Assembly (NCBI GenBank): GCA_031547885.1 | Contig: JAVBRO010000001.1 | Location: 372,001 to 436,000 of the forward strand | Origin: UBA940 sp031547885 | GTDB lineage: Bacteria; Bacteroidota; Bacteroidia; Bacteroidales; Rikenellaceae | Length of the DNA stretch: 64,000 bases | Direction: 5' to 3' | In this document: positions 15,879-24,849 of the stretch, piece by piece | Position numbering within the stretch: the stretch's first letter is position 1 | How the letters are laid out: every line of letters starts with the position of its first letter | The notes under the pieces: generated by a model | Seen by the model: only the letters and a program-made list of their open reading frames with translations | What the model was told of the DNA's origin: nothing | Database searches by the model: none | Position numbers and translations under genes: made by a program

Positions 15879-16649
15879 ATGGAAACTGCAAAACGCAATG
15901 CCCTCGTAACGGGCGCGACTTCAGGGATCGGCGAGGCCACCGCAAGGCTTTTCGCGGCACAGGGCTGGAACGTCATCATCACCGGACGCCGGGCCGAGAG
16001 GCTCAAAGAGTTGAAACAGGAGCTGAAAACGGAACACGGCGTCGATGTCCTGGCGCTCTCTTTCGACGTGCGCGACTACCACCAGGCCGCCGCCACGCTC
16101 GGCACCCTGCCGGGAAAATGGCGTCGCATAGACATTCTCGTCAACAACGCGGGACTTGCAGCGGGACTCGAGCACGTCAACGAGGGCGACATACTTGACT
16201 GGGAGGCAATGATCGATACCAACATAAAGGGCCTTCTGTACGTGACGCGCATCGTCTCCAACCTGATGATCGAATGCGGCGGGGGCCATATCGTGAATAT
16301 CGGCTCGATCGCCGGTAAGCAGGTCTACGAGAAGGGTGCGGTCTACTGCGCCACCAAACACGCTGTGAGGGCGCTCTCCGAGGGGATGCGGGTCGACTTT
16401 GTCAGGCACGGCATAAAAGTGACCGAGATACGCCCGGGCATGGTCGAGACGGAGTTTTCCGAAGTGCGTTTCCACGGCGACGAGGCGCGCGCGGCGGCGG
16501 TTTACGAAGGGGTCGAACCACTGACCGGCGATGACATTGCCGAAGCTATTCTATGGGCTGTTACCCAGCCTGCGCACGTCAATATCGACGAGATCGCCAT
16601 CACCCCTCAACAACAGGCCAGCGCCTATTACACCTATCGAAAATCATGA
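15879..16649 (+). CDS. SDR-family NAD(P)-dependent oxidoreductase
   Basis: A 256-residue cytoplasmic enzyme of the classical short-chain dehydrogenase family. TGATSGIGEA (residues 11-20) binds the cofactor, NNAG is the structural motif, and the active site is Ser of NIGSIAG with Tyr and Lys of YCATKH. The body resembles YdfG-type serine/3-hydroxy acid dehydrogenases (PGMVETEFSEVRF, NIDEIAITP). The ATG at 15879 agrees with the alignment; the upstream extension in the same frame is noncoding. Substrate unknown. Confidence 0.9.
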   Translation: METAKRNALVTGATSGIGEATARLFAAQGWNVIITGRRAERLKELKQELKTEHGVDVLALSFDVRDYHQAAATLGTLPGKWRRIDILVNNAGLAAGLEHVNEGDILDWEAMIDTNIKGLLYVTRIVSNLMIECGGGHIVNIGSIAGKQVYEKGAVYCATKHAVRALSEGMRVDFVRHGIKVTEIRPGMVETEFSEVRFHGDEARAAAVYEGVEPLTGDDIAEAILWAVTQPAHVNIDEIAITPQQQASAYYTYRKS

Positions 16650-16663
16650 ATCATGAATCAAAA
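16646..16663. repeat. AATCATG-type direct repeats at the SDR stop codon
   Basis: AAATCATGAATCATGAATCA overlaps the stop codon of the SDR gene. It is one more of the short repeats that recur at gene ends in this window. Confidence 0.55.
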
Positions 16664-16714
16664 TAAAAATATGGTTGCGCCGTTAAGATAAAAACGAAGT
16701 AAAAAGAGAGAAAA

Positions 16715-17392
16715 ATGATTTTAAGCATTGAATGGATACTGATCATTGTGATCGGAGTGGTGGGGATGGCGGTGCAGTGGAGATTGCAGGCAGTGTTCAG
16801 CAAATATTCGCACGTGATGTTCCGCGGAGGACTGACGGGCCGCCAGGTGGCCGAGAAGATGCTGCGCGACAACGGTATATACGACGTCCAGGTGATCTCG
16901 ACACCGGGCAGGCTGACCGACCATTTCGACCCGCGCACCAAGACGGTGAACCTCAGCGAGAGTGTCTACGGCAGCAACAGCGTGTCGGCTGCTGCGGTCG
17001 CGGCGCACGAATGCGGCCACGCCATACAGCACGCCGTGGGTTACGGCCCTCTGAAAATGCGCTCGGCTCTGGTCCCGATGATCCAGCTATCGTCTCAGTG
17101 GTCTTTCATCGTGGTGATCGTCGGCATAATCCTGATAAACACCTTTCCCGCGATATACTGGGTAGGGATAGGCATGATCGCCCTGGCGGCCCTGTTCGCA
17201 CTGGTGACTCTTCCGGTCGAGTACAACGCCTCGAAACGCGCGATGGCGTGGCTCACCGACAGCGGCACTCTGAACGGCGAAGAGATCACTCAGGCCCGCA
17301 CGGCGCTCAACTGGGCGGCCCGCACCTATCTGGTGGCGGCCCTGAGCGCGATAGCCACACTGCTTTACTATTTAAGTTTCCGAAGGAACTAA
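16715..17392 (+). CDS. Zinc-dependent membrane protease, YugP family
   Basis: 225 residues with a hydrophobic N-terminal segment (about 3-20) and two further membrane helices (about 130-165 and 205-220). The zinc motif is HECGH at residues 98-102 (AAHECGHAIQH), as in Zn_peptidase_2. The substrate is unknown. It sits 10 nt upstream of a PAP2 phosphatase gene, so the two are probably cotranscribed. Confidence 0.88.
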   Translation: MILSIEWILIIVIGVVGMAVQWRLQAVFSKYSHVMFRGGLTGRQVAEKMLRDNGIYDVQVISTPGRLTDHFDPRTKTVNLSESVYGSNSVSAAAVAAHECGHAIQHAVGYGPLKMRSALVPMIQLSSQWSFIVVIVGIILINTFPAIYWVGIGMIALAALFALVTLPVEYNASKRAMAWLTDSGTLNGEEITQARTALNWAARTYLVAALSAIATLLYYLSFRRN

Positions 17393-17402
17393 TATACTGA
17401 CA

Positions 17403-18008
17403 ATGACTTTTATGACTTCGATCTGGGAGCTCGACCGGCAGTGGCTCCTCGCCGTCAACGGCAGCTGGGGCAGCGGCTGGGACACTTTTTGGTGGGCGAT
17501 ATCTCAGGGGTGGTTCTGGATACCCCTCTACGCCGCAATAATCTGGTTTACATGGCAGAACTTCGGCTGGCGAAAGATGCTGATTGCAGTAGCAGTGGTG
17601 GTGATAGCGCTTGCCCTGGCGGACCAGACGGCCAATTTTTTCAAGGTTCACGTCCCGAAACTGCGGCCCTCGCATAATCCGCTCATAAGCGATATGGTGC
17701 ACATTGTCAAGGGACACAGGGGCGGATATTACGGCACCGTTTCGGGCCACGCCGCCACTTCGATGGCCATTGCGCTCACATCGGCCGGCATCTGCCGCAA
17801 CCGCTGGATTTCGCTCGCAGCCGCTCTTTATGTGGCGCTCACGTGTTATTCGCGCATGTATCTTGGATTGCATTTTCCGCTCGACATCGCTTTCGGCCTT
17901 ACCGCCGGCACGATCATCGGCATCCTGATGCTGTGGATATGGCGATTGATAAATAAAAAATGGGGCGAAAAACTCCAACCAAAAGTCGGAAAGTTGACAG
18001 CGAATTAA
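17403..18008 (+). CDS. PAP2-family membrane phosphatase
   Basis: A 201-residue membrane enzyme with several transmembrane segments. The three PAP2 motifs are present: KVHVPKLRPSHN, VSGHAATS and SRMYLGLHFPLDI. Such proteins in Bacteroidota are candidates for undecaprenyl-pyrophosphate or lipid phosphate hydrolysis. It ends in a soluble lysine-rich tail. Upstream neighbour is the YugP protease. Confidence 0.87.
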   Translation: MTFMTSIWELDRQWLLAVNGSWGSGWDTFWWAISQGWFWIPLYAAIIWFTWQNFGWRKMLIAVAVVVIALALADQTANFFKVHVPKLRPSHNPLISDMVHIVKGHRGGYYGTVSGHAATSMAIALTSAGICRNRWISLAAALYVALTCYSRMYLGLHFPLDIAFGLTAGTIIGILMLWIWRLINKKWGEKLQPKVGKLTAN

Positions 18009-18010
18009 TT

Positions 18011-18045
18011 GTCATTCCGAACTCATGTGAGGAATCTACCTTATA
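18011..18045. repeat. GTCATTCCGA...GAGGAATCTACC repeat fragment
   Basis: GTCATTCCGAACTCATGTGA followed by GGAATCTACC is a short member of the intergenic family also seen near 46082-46190, 53035-53055 and 57210-57285. Confidence 0.5.
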
Positions 18046-18053
18046 AGGAAAAT

Positions 18054-19007
18054 ATGAAACACTTTACCAATGTAAAAGACATAGGCGACCTGAAAAAGGC
18101 CGTCGCCGAAGCCATGGATGTCAAACGCGGCCGCTATGCGTGGGATACTCTGGGTAAAAACAAGACCCTGATAATGATATTCTTCAACTCGAGCCTGCGC
18201 ACGCGCCTCAGCACGCAGAAAGCGGCGCAGAACCTCGGGATGAACGTCATGGTGCTGGACATCAACCAGGGGGCGTGGAAACTCGAGACCGAGCGCGGGG
18301 TCATCATGGACGGCGACAAACCGGAGCATCTCCTTGAGGCCGTTCCGGTGATGGGCGCCTACTGTGACATCATAGGGGTACGCTCGTTCGCACAGTTCGA
18401 AAGCAAAGCCGACGACTACAGCGAGAAGGTTCTGAATCAGTTCATCGAGCATTCGGGCCGCCCGGTGGTGAGCATGGAGGCCGCCACGCGCCACCCGCTG
18501 CAGAGTTTCGCCGACCTCATCACGATCGAGGAGTACAAGCGCACCGAGCGTCCGAAAGTGGTGCTGACATGGGCTCCACATCCGAAGGCGCTTCCGCAGG
18601 CGGTCCCCAATTCGTTCGCCGAGTGGATGAACGCGGCGGACTACGATTTCGTCATCACCCATCCGCACGGCTACGAACTCGACCCGCAGTTCGTCGGCAA
18701 GGCCCGGGTCGAGTACGACCAGCGCAAGGCTTTCGAAGGTGCGGAATTCATCTACGCCAAGAACTGGGCGGCGTGGGCCGATCCCAACTACGGAAAGATA
18801 CTGAGCACCGACCGCGCATGGACCGTTGACAGTGAAAAGATGGCCCTGACGGACAACGCCTTTTTCATGCACTGCCTGCCGGTCCGCCGCAACATGATCG
18901 TGACGGACGACGTGATCGAAAGCCCGCAGTCGATCGTGATCCCCGAGGCGGCCAACCGCGAAATCTCGGCCCAGGTCGTCCTGAAACGCATACTCGAGGC
19001 GCTGTGA
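18054..19007 (+). CDS. argF': N-succinyl (or N-acetyl)-L-ornithine transcarbamylase
   Basis: The 317-residue enzyme makes N-succinylcitrulline from succinylornithine and carbamoyl phosphate in the arginine route of Bacteroidota. Carbamoyl-phosphate binding is by FFNSSLRTRLST and GVRSF; the C-terminal HCLPVRRN motif is intact. The sequence around DGDKPEHLLEAVPVMGAY resembles the Bacteroides succinylornithine form, where Pro replaces the Glu of the acetyl form, but the specific residue must be checked by alignment. The ATG at 18054 gives the standard N-terminus. Confidence 0.9.
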   Translation: MKHFTNVKDIGDLKKAVAEAMDVKRGRYAWDTLGKNKTLIMIFFNSSLRTRLSTQKAAQNLGMNVMVLDINQGAWKLETERGVIMDGDKPEHLLEAVPVMGAYCDIIGVRSFAQFESKADDYSEKVLNQFIEHSGRPVVSMEAATRHPLQSFADLITIEEYKRTERPKVVLTWAPHPKALPQAVPNSFAEWMNAADYDFVITHPHGYELDPQFVGKARVEYDQRKAFEGAEFIYAKNWAAWADPNYGKILSTDRAWTVDSEKMALTDNAFFMHCLPVRRNMIVTDDVIESPQSIVIPEAANREISAQVVLKRILEAL

Positions 19008-19033
19008 ATAAATAATTGATAACTGCACGTCCT

Positions 19034-19573
19034 ATGAGAAATCATCATGCACTAATGATGCTGTTGCTATTTTCAACCCTTTTCGCGGCGTGTAACAGCA
19101 AAGAACATAAAGAGGTTTATTCTTGTTATGAGGACATCATATATTCTATCGACACAGATAGCATAGAAGGAATATCTGCTATATGGAGGCAGATTAATCT
19201 ACTGGATATTACATATAGATATTCTGCTGGCGAATCATTGTCATTCTATTTGCAAAAAAAATGGAATAAACTATATCTGTTGTATGAAAAAGAAAAAATA
19301 AGGCTTGATAAATATGACAAATTCAGCTTTAAACCGGAATTTGACTCTCTCGGATTCGATATTGCCAAGGTCAAATATACTTATGATCTGATGTCGAAAT
19401 ATCCGATAAGGCGCATTAGGAAACCTCCTGATTATTTGGTTTCAATGGTTGATTTTGATAGTGTCAGTTATTTTTATGTTCGAGACACGGCTTATTTGCA
19501 GATACCATATTCTAAAGAGCGCCTAAAAAGATTAGATGAGCATTGGTGGGTTACTACTAATGATCCAAATTAG
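19034..19573 (+). CDS. Hypothetical lipoprotein, AT-rich
   Basis: 179 residues from the ATG at 19034 (MRNHHALMMLLLFSTLFAACN), a type II signal with lipobox FAAC. The mature part is mixed alpha/beta and aromatic-rich; no family is recognised. The gene is clearly more AT-rich than its neighbours, which suggests recent acquisition. It starts 27 nt after the transcarbamylase and ends just before a perfect terminator. Confidence 0.65.
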   Translation: MRNHHALMMLLLFSTLFAACNSKEHKEVYSCYEDIIYSIDTDSIEGISAIWRQINLLDITYRYSAGESLSFYLQKKWNKLYLLYEKEKIRLDKYDKFSFKPEFDSLGFDIAKVKYTYDLMSKYPIRRIRKPPDYLVSMVDFDSVSYFYVRDTAYLQIPYSKERLKRLDEHWWVTTNDPN

Positions 19574-19585
19574 AGTAGTGCAGAA

Positions 19586-19623
19586 AGAGAACGGGCATGA
19601 TTTAATAATCATGCCCGTTCTCT
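19586..19623. terminator. Bidirectional rho-independent terminator
   Basis: AGAGAACGGGCATGATT and its complement enclose a short loop and are followed by TTTTTTT on the plus strand. It serves the lipoprotein gene and lies near the end of the convergent M48 protease gene. Confidence 0.85.
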
Positions 19624-19655
19624 TTTTTTCATTTTCAATTTTCAACTTTCAATTC

Positions 19656-20447
19656 TCAATTCTTCGTTTTCATATAAGCGTCCGCCTTTTCGCGCATCTT
19701 CTTTTCGCGTGCGGCGGTATCGGGGTGCGACGAGAAAGCCTGCATCAGTCCGAGAGTCGAACCGCCGCTGCCGCCAGAAATTTCCTGCAATTTCGCCATC
19801 GAGTTCGCCATCGCGTAGGGATCGAAGCCGTTCTTCACCGTGAACTGGAATCCGTATTCGTCGGCGGCGGTCTCCTGTGTCCGCGAATATTTTGCGCTGG
19901 TAAGCGCCAATGCGATATCGCCGAGCATCGAGTCGCTCAATTTTCCGACGGTGCCGCCCACTGCTCCTACAGCCTCCCTTGCGGCGGCGGAAAGATAGGC
20001 GTTCTTCACTGCGTCTTTGGTGTCTTGGTTTTTCACGTGGCCGATCTCATGTCCGACGATCGCCATCAGTTGATTGTCGTCCATCACGTCCATCAGGCCG
20101 GAATAGACGCGCACACTGCCGTCGCCCGATGCAAAAGCATTGACGTCGTTAGTGATATAGACCTTGAAGTTCAGGCTTAGGCCGTCGTAATTGGTAAGTC
20201 CGCTCGTGAGTTTGGCCAGCCTCTGCGCATAGGGCGAGGTCGAAGCCGCGATCTGGTTCTCGCTGTCGTTGACCACCATTGCCTGGCGGCACATTTCGAC
20301 TATGTCGGCATCGGTTATGGCGGCGGCCTGCGCTGCAGTGGCCCCTGCCTGCAAGGCTCTTCCGGCATCGACATTCTTCAGGGTGGAGCAGCCCCAGGCA
20401 CATAATGCGACGGCTGCGGCAAAAAGGTAAACAGTAGTTTTTTTCAT
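19656..20447 (-). CDS. M48-family metalloprotease lipoprotein
   Basis: 263 residues, lipobox CAWGC after a signal peptide. The zinc motif HEIGH is at residues 133-137 (VGHEIGHVKNQD) and the third ligand is in the following ETAADEYGFQ. Together these define an M48 peptidase such as LoiP/BepA, likely acting on outer-membrane proteins. Monocistronic; terminator on its 3' side is at 19586-19623. Confidence 0.9.
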   Translation of the reverse strand: MKKTTVYLFAAAVALCAWGCSTLKNVDAGRALQAGATAAQAAAITDADIVEMCRQAMVVNDSENQIAASTSPYAQRLAKLTSGLTNYDGLSLNFKVYITNDVNAFASGDGSVRVYSGLMDVMDDNQLMAIVGHEIGHVKNQDTKDAVKNAYLSAAAREAVGAVGGTVGKLSDSMLGDIALALTSAKYSRTQETAADEYGFQFTVKNGFDPYAMANSMAKLQEISGGSGGSTLGLMQAFSSHPDTAAREKKMREKADAYMKTKN

Positions 20448-20503
20448 AATCCGGGATTTATTCAGGTTGCCAAATTACAACTATTTACGAAATTCAACAA
20501 AAA

Positions 20504-20525
20504 AGCCGCCCTTTTTCGGACGGCC
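20504..20525 (-). terminator. Terminator of the methylmalonyl-CoA decarboxylase operon
   Basis: On the minus strand GGCCGTCC / GGGCGGC with a short A-rich loop is followed by TTTTTTG. It lies 24 nt after the oadB stop. Confidence 0.75.
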
Positions 20526-20548
20526 TTTCGAAAAATATAATAAGAGCC

Positions 20549-21724
20549 TTATCCGCCGAGGAATCCGAGCAGGATACCCGCGGCGACCGCACTGCCTATC
20601 ACGCCGGCCACATTGGGCCCCATCGCGTGCATCAGCAGGTGGTTGGTTTTGTCGTAGTGCAGTCCCATCTCCTGAGACACGCGGGCGGCAGCCGGAACAG
20701 CCGAGACCCCTGCGTTGCCGATAAGCGGGTTGATCTTGTTGCCCTCTTTGAGGAACAGGTTGAATATCTTAACGAACATTACCCCGCCGAAAGTCGCCAC
20801 GAAGAAAGAAGCCGCGCCGATTCCGAAGATAAACAGCGATTTCCATGTAAGGAAAGTCGTCGCCTGCGTCGAAGCGCCTACGGTGAGTCCGATAAGAATA
20901 GTCACGATGTCGATCAGCGGACCTCCTGCCGTAGTGGCGAGTCGTTTGGTCACGCCGCTCTCTTTCAGTAGGTTGCCCAGGAAGAGCATACCCAGTAGCG
21001 GCAGCGCCGACGGAATGATGAAACATGTCAGCAGGAAACCTATAATGGGAAACATAATCTTTTCGGTCTGCGACACCGGGCGCGGCGAACGCATCCTGAT
21101 GAGGCGCTCCTTCTTTGTGGTCAGGAGTTTCATCACAGGCGGCTGTATCACAGGCACCAGCGCCATATAGGAATATGCCGCGATGGCGACTGCTCCCATA
21201 AGATCCGGAGCAAGCCTGCTCGCCAGGAAGATGGCTGTGGGGCCGTCCGCTCCGCCGATAATGCCGATAGCGCCGGCTTCTGCGGCGGTAAAATCGAAAG
21301 CGAGGGCAAGCATATACGCGCCGAAGATACCCAACTGCGCCGCGGCGCCGACCGTCATCAGTTTAGGATTCGATATCAGCGACGAGAAGTCGGTCATAGC
21401 CCCTATCCCCAGGAATATCAGTGGCGGATAGATCCCTTTCAACACCCCGAAATAGAGGTAGTTGAGCACCGACCCTTCTTCATATATCCCTATATCGAGT
21501 CCCGGGAAGAACGGGATATTCCCTATGAGTATTCCGAATCCGATCGGAACGAGCAGCAGCGGCTCCCACTTCCTGGCGATTCCCAGGTAGATGAAGATCA
21601 GGCCGACGGCGATCATCGCCATGTGTCCCCACGTAGCGTTGTGGAAACCCGTGAAGGTCCACAAAACTTTGAGGTTCTCGACGATGAACGACGCGAACCC
21701 GCTGCTTTCCAAAAGAGTTAACAT
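20549..21724 (-). CDS. oadB: Na+-translocating decarboxylase beta subunit
   Basis: A 391-residue integral membrane protein that decarboxylates carboxybiotin and pumps sodium. It has many transmembrane helices and the OadB/MmdB signatures GGADGPTAIFLASRL and LGNLLKESGVTKRL. The operon partner genes identify the complex as methylmalonyl-CoA or oxaloacetate decarboxylase; the presence of mce and mmdA favours methylmalonyl-CoA. Confidence 0.94.
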   Translation of the reverse strand: MLTLLESSGFASFIVENLKVLWTFTGFHNATWGHMAMIAVGLIFIYLGIARKWEPLLLVPIGFGILIGNIPFFPGLDIGIYEEGSVLNYLYFGVLKGIYPPLIFLGIGAMTDFSSLISNPKLMTVGAAAQLGIFGAYMLALAFDFTAAEAGAIGIIGGADGPTAIFLASRLAPDLMGAVAIAAYSYMALVPVIQPPVMKLLTTKKERLIRMRSPRPVSQTEKIMFPIIGFLLTCFIIPSALPLLGMLFLGNLLKESGVTKRLATTAGGPLIDIVTILIGLTVGASTQATTFLTWKSLFIFGIGAASFFVATFGGVMFVKIFNLFLKEGNKINPLIGNAGVSAVPAAARVSQEMGLHYDKTNHLLMHAMGPNVAGVIGSAVAAGILLGFLGG

Positions 21725-21728
21725 AAGC

Positions 21729-22181
21729 CTACTGTATAGTTAGCAGCACATCGCCTTCGAGAACCGAGTCGCCCTGGAGTTTTTCGATCCTTTTAATCAC
21801 GCCCGATTTGTGCGCGTCGATGTTGTTTTCCATTTTCATCGCTTCGAGGACCATCAGCAGCTGTCCTTCCCTGACGGTCTCCCCCTCGCGTACTTTGACA
21901 TCGAGGATCACACCCGGGAGCGGACTTTTCAGCGGAGTGGCCGAGCCGCCTCCGGTCGGAGCGGCCTGGACGATCTTTGCAGGGGTGACTGCCGGGGCGG
22001 CCGAGTAAGTTGCGGGCGCTACCTGCACTGGTTTTGCAGGTTTGGGTTTGAGCAGTGTATTGCTCTGCACTTCGACTTCATATTGTGTACCGTTGACCGT
22101 AACTTTGGCAACTCCGCCCTCGACACTGTCTACTGCGACCTCATATTCGTGCCCGTTGATCTTGAATCTGTATTCTTTCAT
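21729..22181 (-). CDS. Biotin carrier (gamma) subunit of the Na+-pumping decarboxylase
   Basis: 150 residues: an N-terminal association domain, a Pro/Ala-rich hinge (about 45-80) and a biotinyl domain. The biotinylated lysine is Lys116 in VLEAMKMEN. It shuttles the carboxyl group from the alpha to the beta subunit. It lies 4 nt from oadB and 9 nt from the OadG gene, in one operon. Confidence 0.94.
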   Translation of the reverse strand: MKEYRFKINGHEYEVAVDSVEGGVAKVTVNGTQYEVEVQSNTLLKPKPAKPVQVAPATYSAAPAVTPAKIVQAAPTGGGSATPLKSPLPGVILDVKVREGETVREGQLLMVLEAMKMENNIDAHKSGVIKRIEKLQGDSVLEGDVLLTIQ

Positions 22182-22190
22182 AAAAACTTA

Positions 22191-23090
22191 TTATTTTTTG
22201 GTTGGCATTGCCGGTATACCGTGAATTTTCGAGCTCCACGGCGAGTAAACCCTGCTTGCGCGGTTAATTGTGATAACTGTGGATTCCCTGATATGCAGGT
22301 CTTCCTGATACATTTTGAGAGCCAGCGCGACAGCGGCGAGTTCTTCCTCTACCTTTTCCGACGCTTTCTTTTTGGAAGAGGTTATTGTAATCTCCTCGAC
22401 CGGCTTGTCTTTGCGTTTTCCGAACCACATCATAAATACACCGAAGAATTTTAAAATAAGGAATACAAGTATAAGAGCGGAGAACACCACCGACATGGCT
22501 ATGACTGCCATAACGCCTCCCGTGGTATCCTGCAACCGGAAGAGTTCGTGTTTCGGAACGCTGTCGAGCGTTTCGTTAGTGGCGTTCGGCGTCGTTTTAG
22601 GGAGTTTCATGATCGCCGCATCCTCCATCGCACCCGTCTTCATATAGCCTATTGAGACATCTGCGACCTGCGCCGACGGAGTTATGGGAAATTTGTCTAT
22701 AACGGTTTTATTGTTGGCATTATAGAGGGTGATCTCCTTAACGTCGTCGAGCGTGAAGTTGGTGTAGAAAGTGCCTTTGGTATCCGTACCTTCGCAGAAG
22801 AAGACCAGATACGTCTGCGCGCTCATCTGCGTTGCCGGATCGCCTTTGGGAATCATGTAGCGTATCTCCGTCCCGTCCTCTTTGGTCACGGCCAGATAGC
22901 AGGCGCCAACGTTCACGGCCTCGTAACCGGAGTTGAAGAGTTCTATCCATGACGAACGGTGCCCGTAATCATCCTCGTAATTGTCTTCGTTGATGACAAG
23001 GACCTCGTTTATGCGGACATTGCTGATGCCCTGCGCCGCCAGCGAGGCCGCGCAGAGAACCGCAATGAGCGCCAATAATACTCTCTTCAT
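22191..23090 (-). CDS. OadG-type delta subunit fused to an N-terminal lamin-tail domain
   Basis: 299 residues. A signal peptide (ALIAVLCAASLAAQG) precedes a lamin-tail domain at about 25-140 (ISNVRINEVLVINEDNYEDD, SSWIELFNSGYEAVNVGACY). A single membrane helix at about 195-220 (MAVIAMSVVFSALILVFLIL) and a charged cytoplasmic tail form the OadG part. OadG stabilises the complex and binds the membrane; the extracytoplasmic lamin-tail domain is an unusual addition. Its position between mmdA and the biotin carrier supports the assignment. Confidence 0.85.
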   Translation of the reverse strand: MKRVLLALIAVLCAASLAAQGISNVRINEVLVINEDNYEDDYGHRSSWIELFNSGYEAVNVGACYLAVTKEDGTEIRYMIPKGDPATQMSAQTYLVFFCEGTDTKGTFYTNFTLDDVKEITLYNANNKTVIDKFPITPSAQVADVSIGYMKTGAMEDAAIMKLPKTTPNATNETLDSVPKHELFRLQDTTGGVMAVIAMSVVFSALILVFLILKFFGVFMMWFGKRKDKPVEEITITSSKKKASEKVEEELAAVALALKMYQEDLHIRESTVITINRASRVYSPWSSKIHGIPAMPTKK

Positions 23091-23093
23091 CGT

Positions 23094-24665
23094 TTACAGA
23101 GGAATGTTGGAGTGTTTCTTGGCCGGATTGACGAGGCGTTTGGTGGCAAGCGACTGCAGCGCGCGGATAACGCGGAAGCGTGTGTTGCGCGGTTCGATCA
23201 CGTCGTCGATGTAGCCGTATTTCGCAGCCTGGTAGGGATTCGAGAACTTGTCCTGATACTCCTTCTCCTTTTCGGCTATGAACGCTGCCTTCTCTTCGGG
23301 ATTCTCCTCGAGTTTGGCTATATCCTTGGCATACAGTACCTCGACTGCTCCGCTGGCGCCCATAACGGCGATCTCGGCGGTGGGCCATGCGTAGTTTATG
23401 TCGCCGCGGATGTGCTTCGAAGACATCACGATATATGCGCCGCCGTACGATTTGCGCAGGGTGACGGTCACCTTGGGAACAGTAGCCTCGCAGTATGCGA
23501 AGAGCAGTTTCGCGCCGTGGGTGATAACCCCGCCGTACTCCTGTCCCGTTCCCGGAAGGAATCCCGGAACGTCCACGAACGTAACGATGGGAATATTGAA
23601 AGCGTCGCAGAAACGGACGAACCTTGCGGCCTTGCGCGAAGCGTTGATATCGAGCACGCCGGCCATATATTTGGGCTGGTTGGCGATGATGCCGACGCTC
23701 TGGCCGTTCATGCGTGCGAAGCAGGTGATTATATTCTTCGCGAAAGAGTCGTGTGCTTCCAGGATCTCACCGTTGTCGACGACAGCACGGATCACTTCGA
23801 ACATATCGTACGGCTTGTTGGGGCTGTCGGGAATAATTTCGTTGAGCGAATCTTCCAGGCGGTTGACCGAGTCGGTGCAGACTGCCAGCGGAGCATCTTC
23901 CATATTGTTCTGCGGCATGTAGCTCAGCAGTTTGGCTATCAGTTCGAAACCTTCTTCTTCGGTCTCGACGGCGAACTGCGCAACGCCCGATTTGGTGGTG
24001 TGCATCGAAGCTCCCCCCAACTGCTCCTGCGTCACGTCCTCGCCCGTAACGGTTTTAACGACCTTGGGACCTGTGAGAAACATATAGCTGGTGTGTTTCT
24101 TCATGATGATGAAGTCGGTCAGCGCCGGCGAGTAGACCGCGCCGCCAGCCGACGGACCGAAGATGGCCGATATCTGCGGGATGACGCCCGAAGCCATCAC
24201 GTTGCGCTGGAATATCTCGGCGTAACCCGCCAGGGCGTCGATACCTTCCTGGATGCGCGCGCCGCCCGAGTCGTTGATGCCGATGCAGGGAGCGCCCTGG
24301 CGCATCGCCATATCCATCACCTTGCAAATTTTTTCCGACATGGTTTTCGAGAGAGAGCCTCCGAAAACGGTGAAGTCCTGCGCGAAAACGTACACGAGGC
24401 GTCCGTCGATAGTGCCGTAGCCGGTGATCACTCCGTCGCCGAAGTAGTGCTCCTTTTCCATTCCGAAGTTGGTGCAGCGGTGTGTGACGAACATGTCGAA
24501 CTCTTCGAAGCTTCCTTCGTCGAGGAGCATGTGGATCCTTTCGCGCGCGGTGAACTTGCCCTTGGCGTGCTGCGAGTCGATCCTCTTCTGGCCGCCACCG
24601 AGGTGTGCTTTTTCGCGGTATTCGATCAGCTGGCTGACCTTTTCCTGGATGTTGTTATTGCTCAT
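23094..24665 (-). CDS. mmdA: Methylmalonyl-CoA decarboxylase / acyl-CoA carboxylase alpha (carboxyltransferase)
   Basis: 523 residues of the carboxyltransferase fold: GGSLSKTMSEKICKVMD with a GGARIQEG motif in the N-terminal half (about 110-135) and a PGFLPGTGQEYGG oxyanion motif in the C-terminal half. It transfers the carboxyl group of methylmalonyl-CoA to biotin. The operon also holds biotin carrier, OadG and OadB, so energy is conserved as a sodium gradient. Confidence 0.94.
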   Translation of the reverse strand: MSNNNIQEKVSQLIEYREKAHLGGGQKRIDSQHAKGKFTARERIHMLLDEGSFEEFDMFVTHRCTNFGMEKEHYFGDGVITGYGTIDGRLVYVFAQDFTVFGGSLSKTMSEKICKVMDMAMRQGAPCIGINDSGGARIQEGIDALAGYAEIFQRNVMASGVIPQISAIFGPSAGGAVYSPALTDFIIMKKHTSYMFLTGPKVVKTVTGEDVTQEQLGGASMHTTKSGVAQFAVETEEEGFELIAKLLSYMPQNNMEDAPLAVCTDSVNRLEDSLNEIIPDSPNKPYDMFEVIRAVVDNGEILEAHDSFAKNIITCFARMNGQSVGIIANQPKYMAGVLDINASRKAARFVRFCDAFNIPIVTFVDVPGFLPGTGQEYGGVITHGAKLLFAYCEATVPKVTVTLRKSYGGAYIVMSSKHIRGDINYAWPTAEIAVMGASGAVEVLYAKDIAKLEENPEEKAAFIAEKEKEYQDKFSNPYQAAKYGYIDDVIEPRNTRFRVIRALQSLATKRLVNPAKKHSNIPL

Positions 24666-24793
24666 AACTATTTTTTAGATTGTTTATTTTAAATTATCCC
24701 TGACCGATTTGTCGTCAGAAGAGCTGTTATGCAGCGCTGTCGATAAAAATTGGTCGGAACGCCGATAGCGAGTTATTTCTGCGCAAAAAAAAA

Positions 24794-24814
24794 ATCCGCC
24801 GTGGCCGTTGCCAC
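24794..24814 (-). repeat. REP-like GC-rich motif
   Basis: A minus-orientation copy of GGCAACGGCCACGGCGGATT in the 184-bp gap between mce and mmdA. See the family in the findings. Confidence 0.65.
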
Positions 24815-24849
24815 CTGTTTTTGAGATAAAGGCAGCAGAACGGCTCTTA

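Noticed and set aside
23112..24692. A 526-residue plus-strand frame antisense to mmdA
   Set aside because: It lies exactly on the antisense frame of a clearly recognised enzyme and its protein has no recognisable domain.
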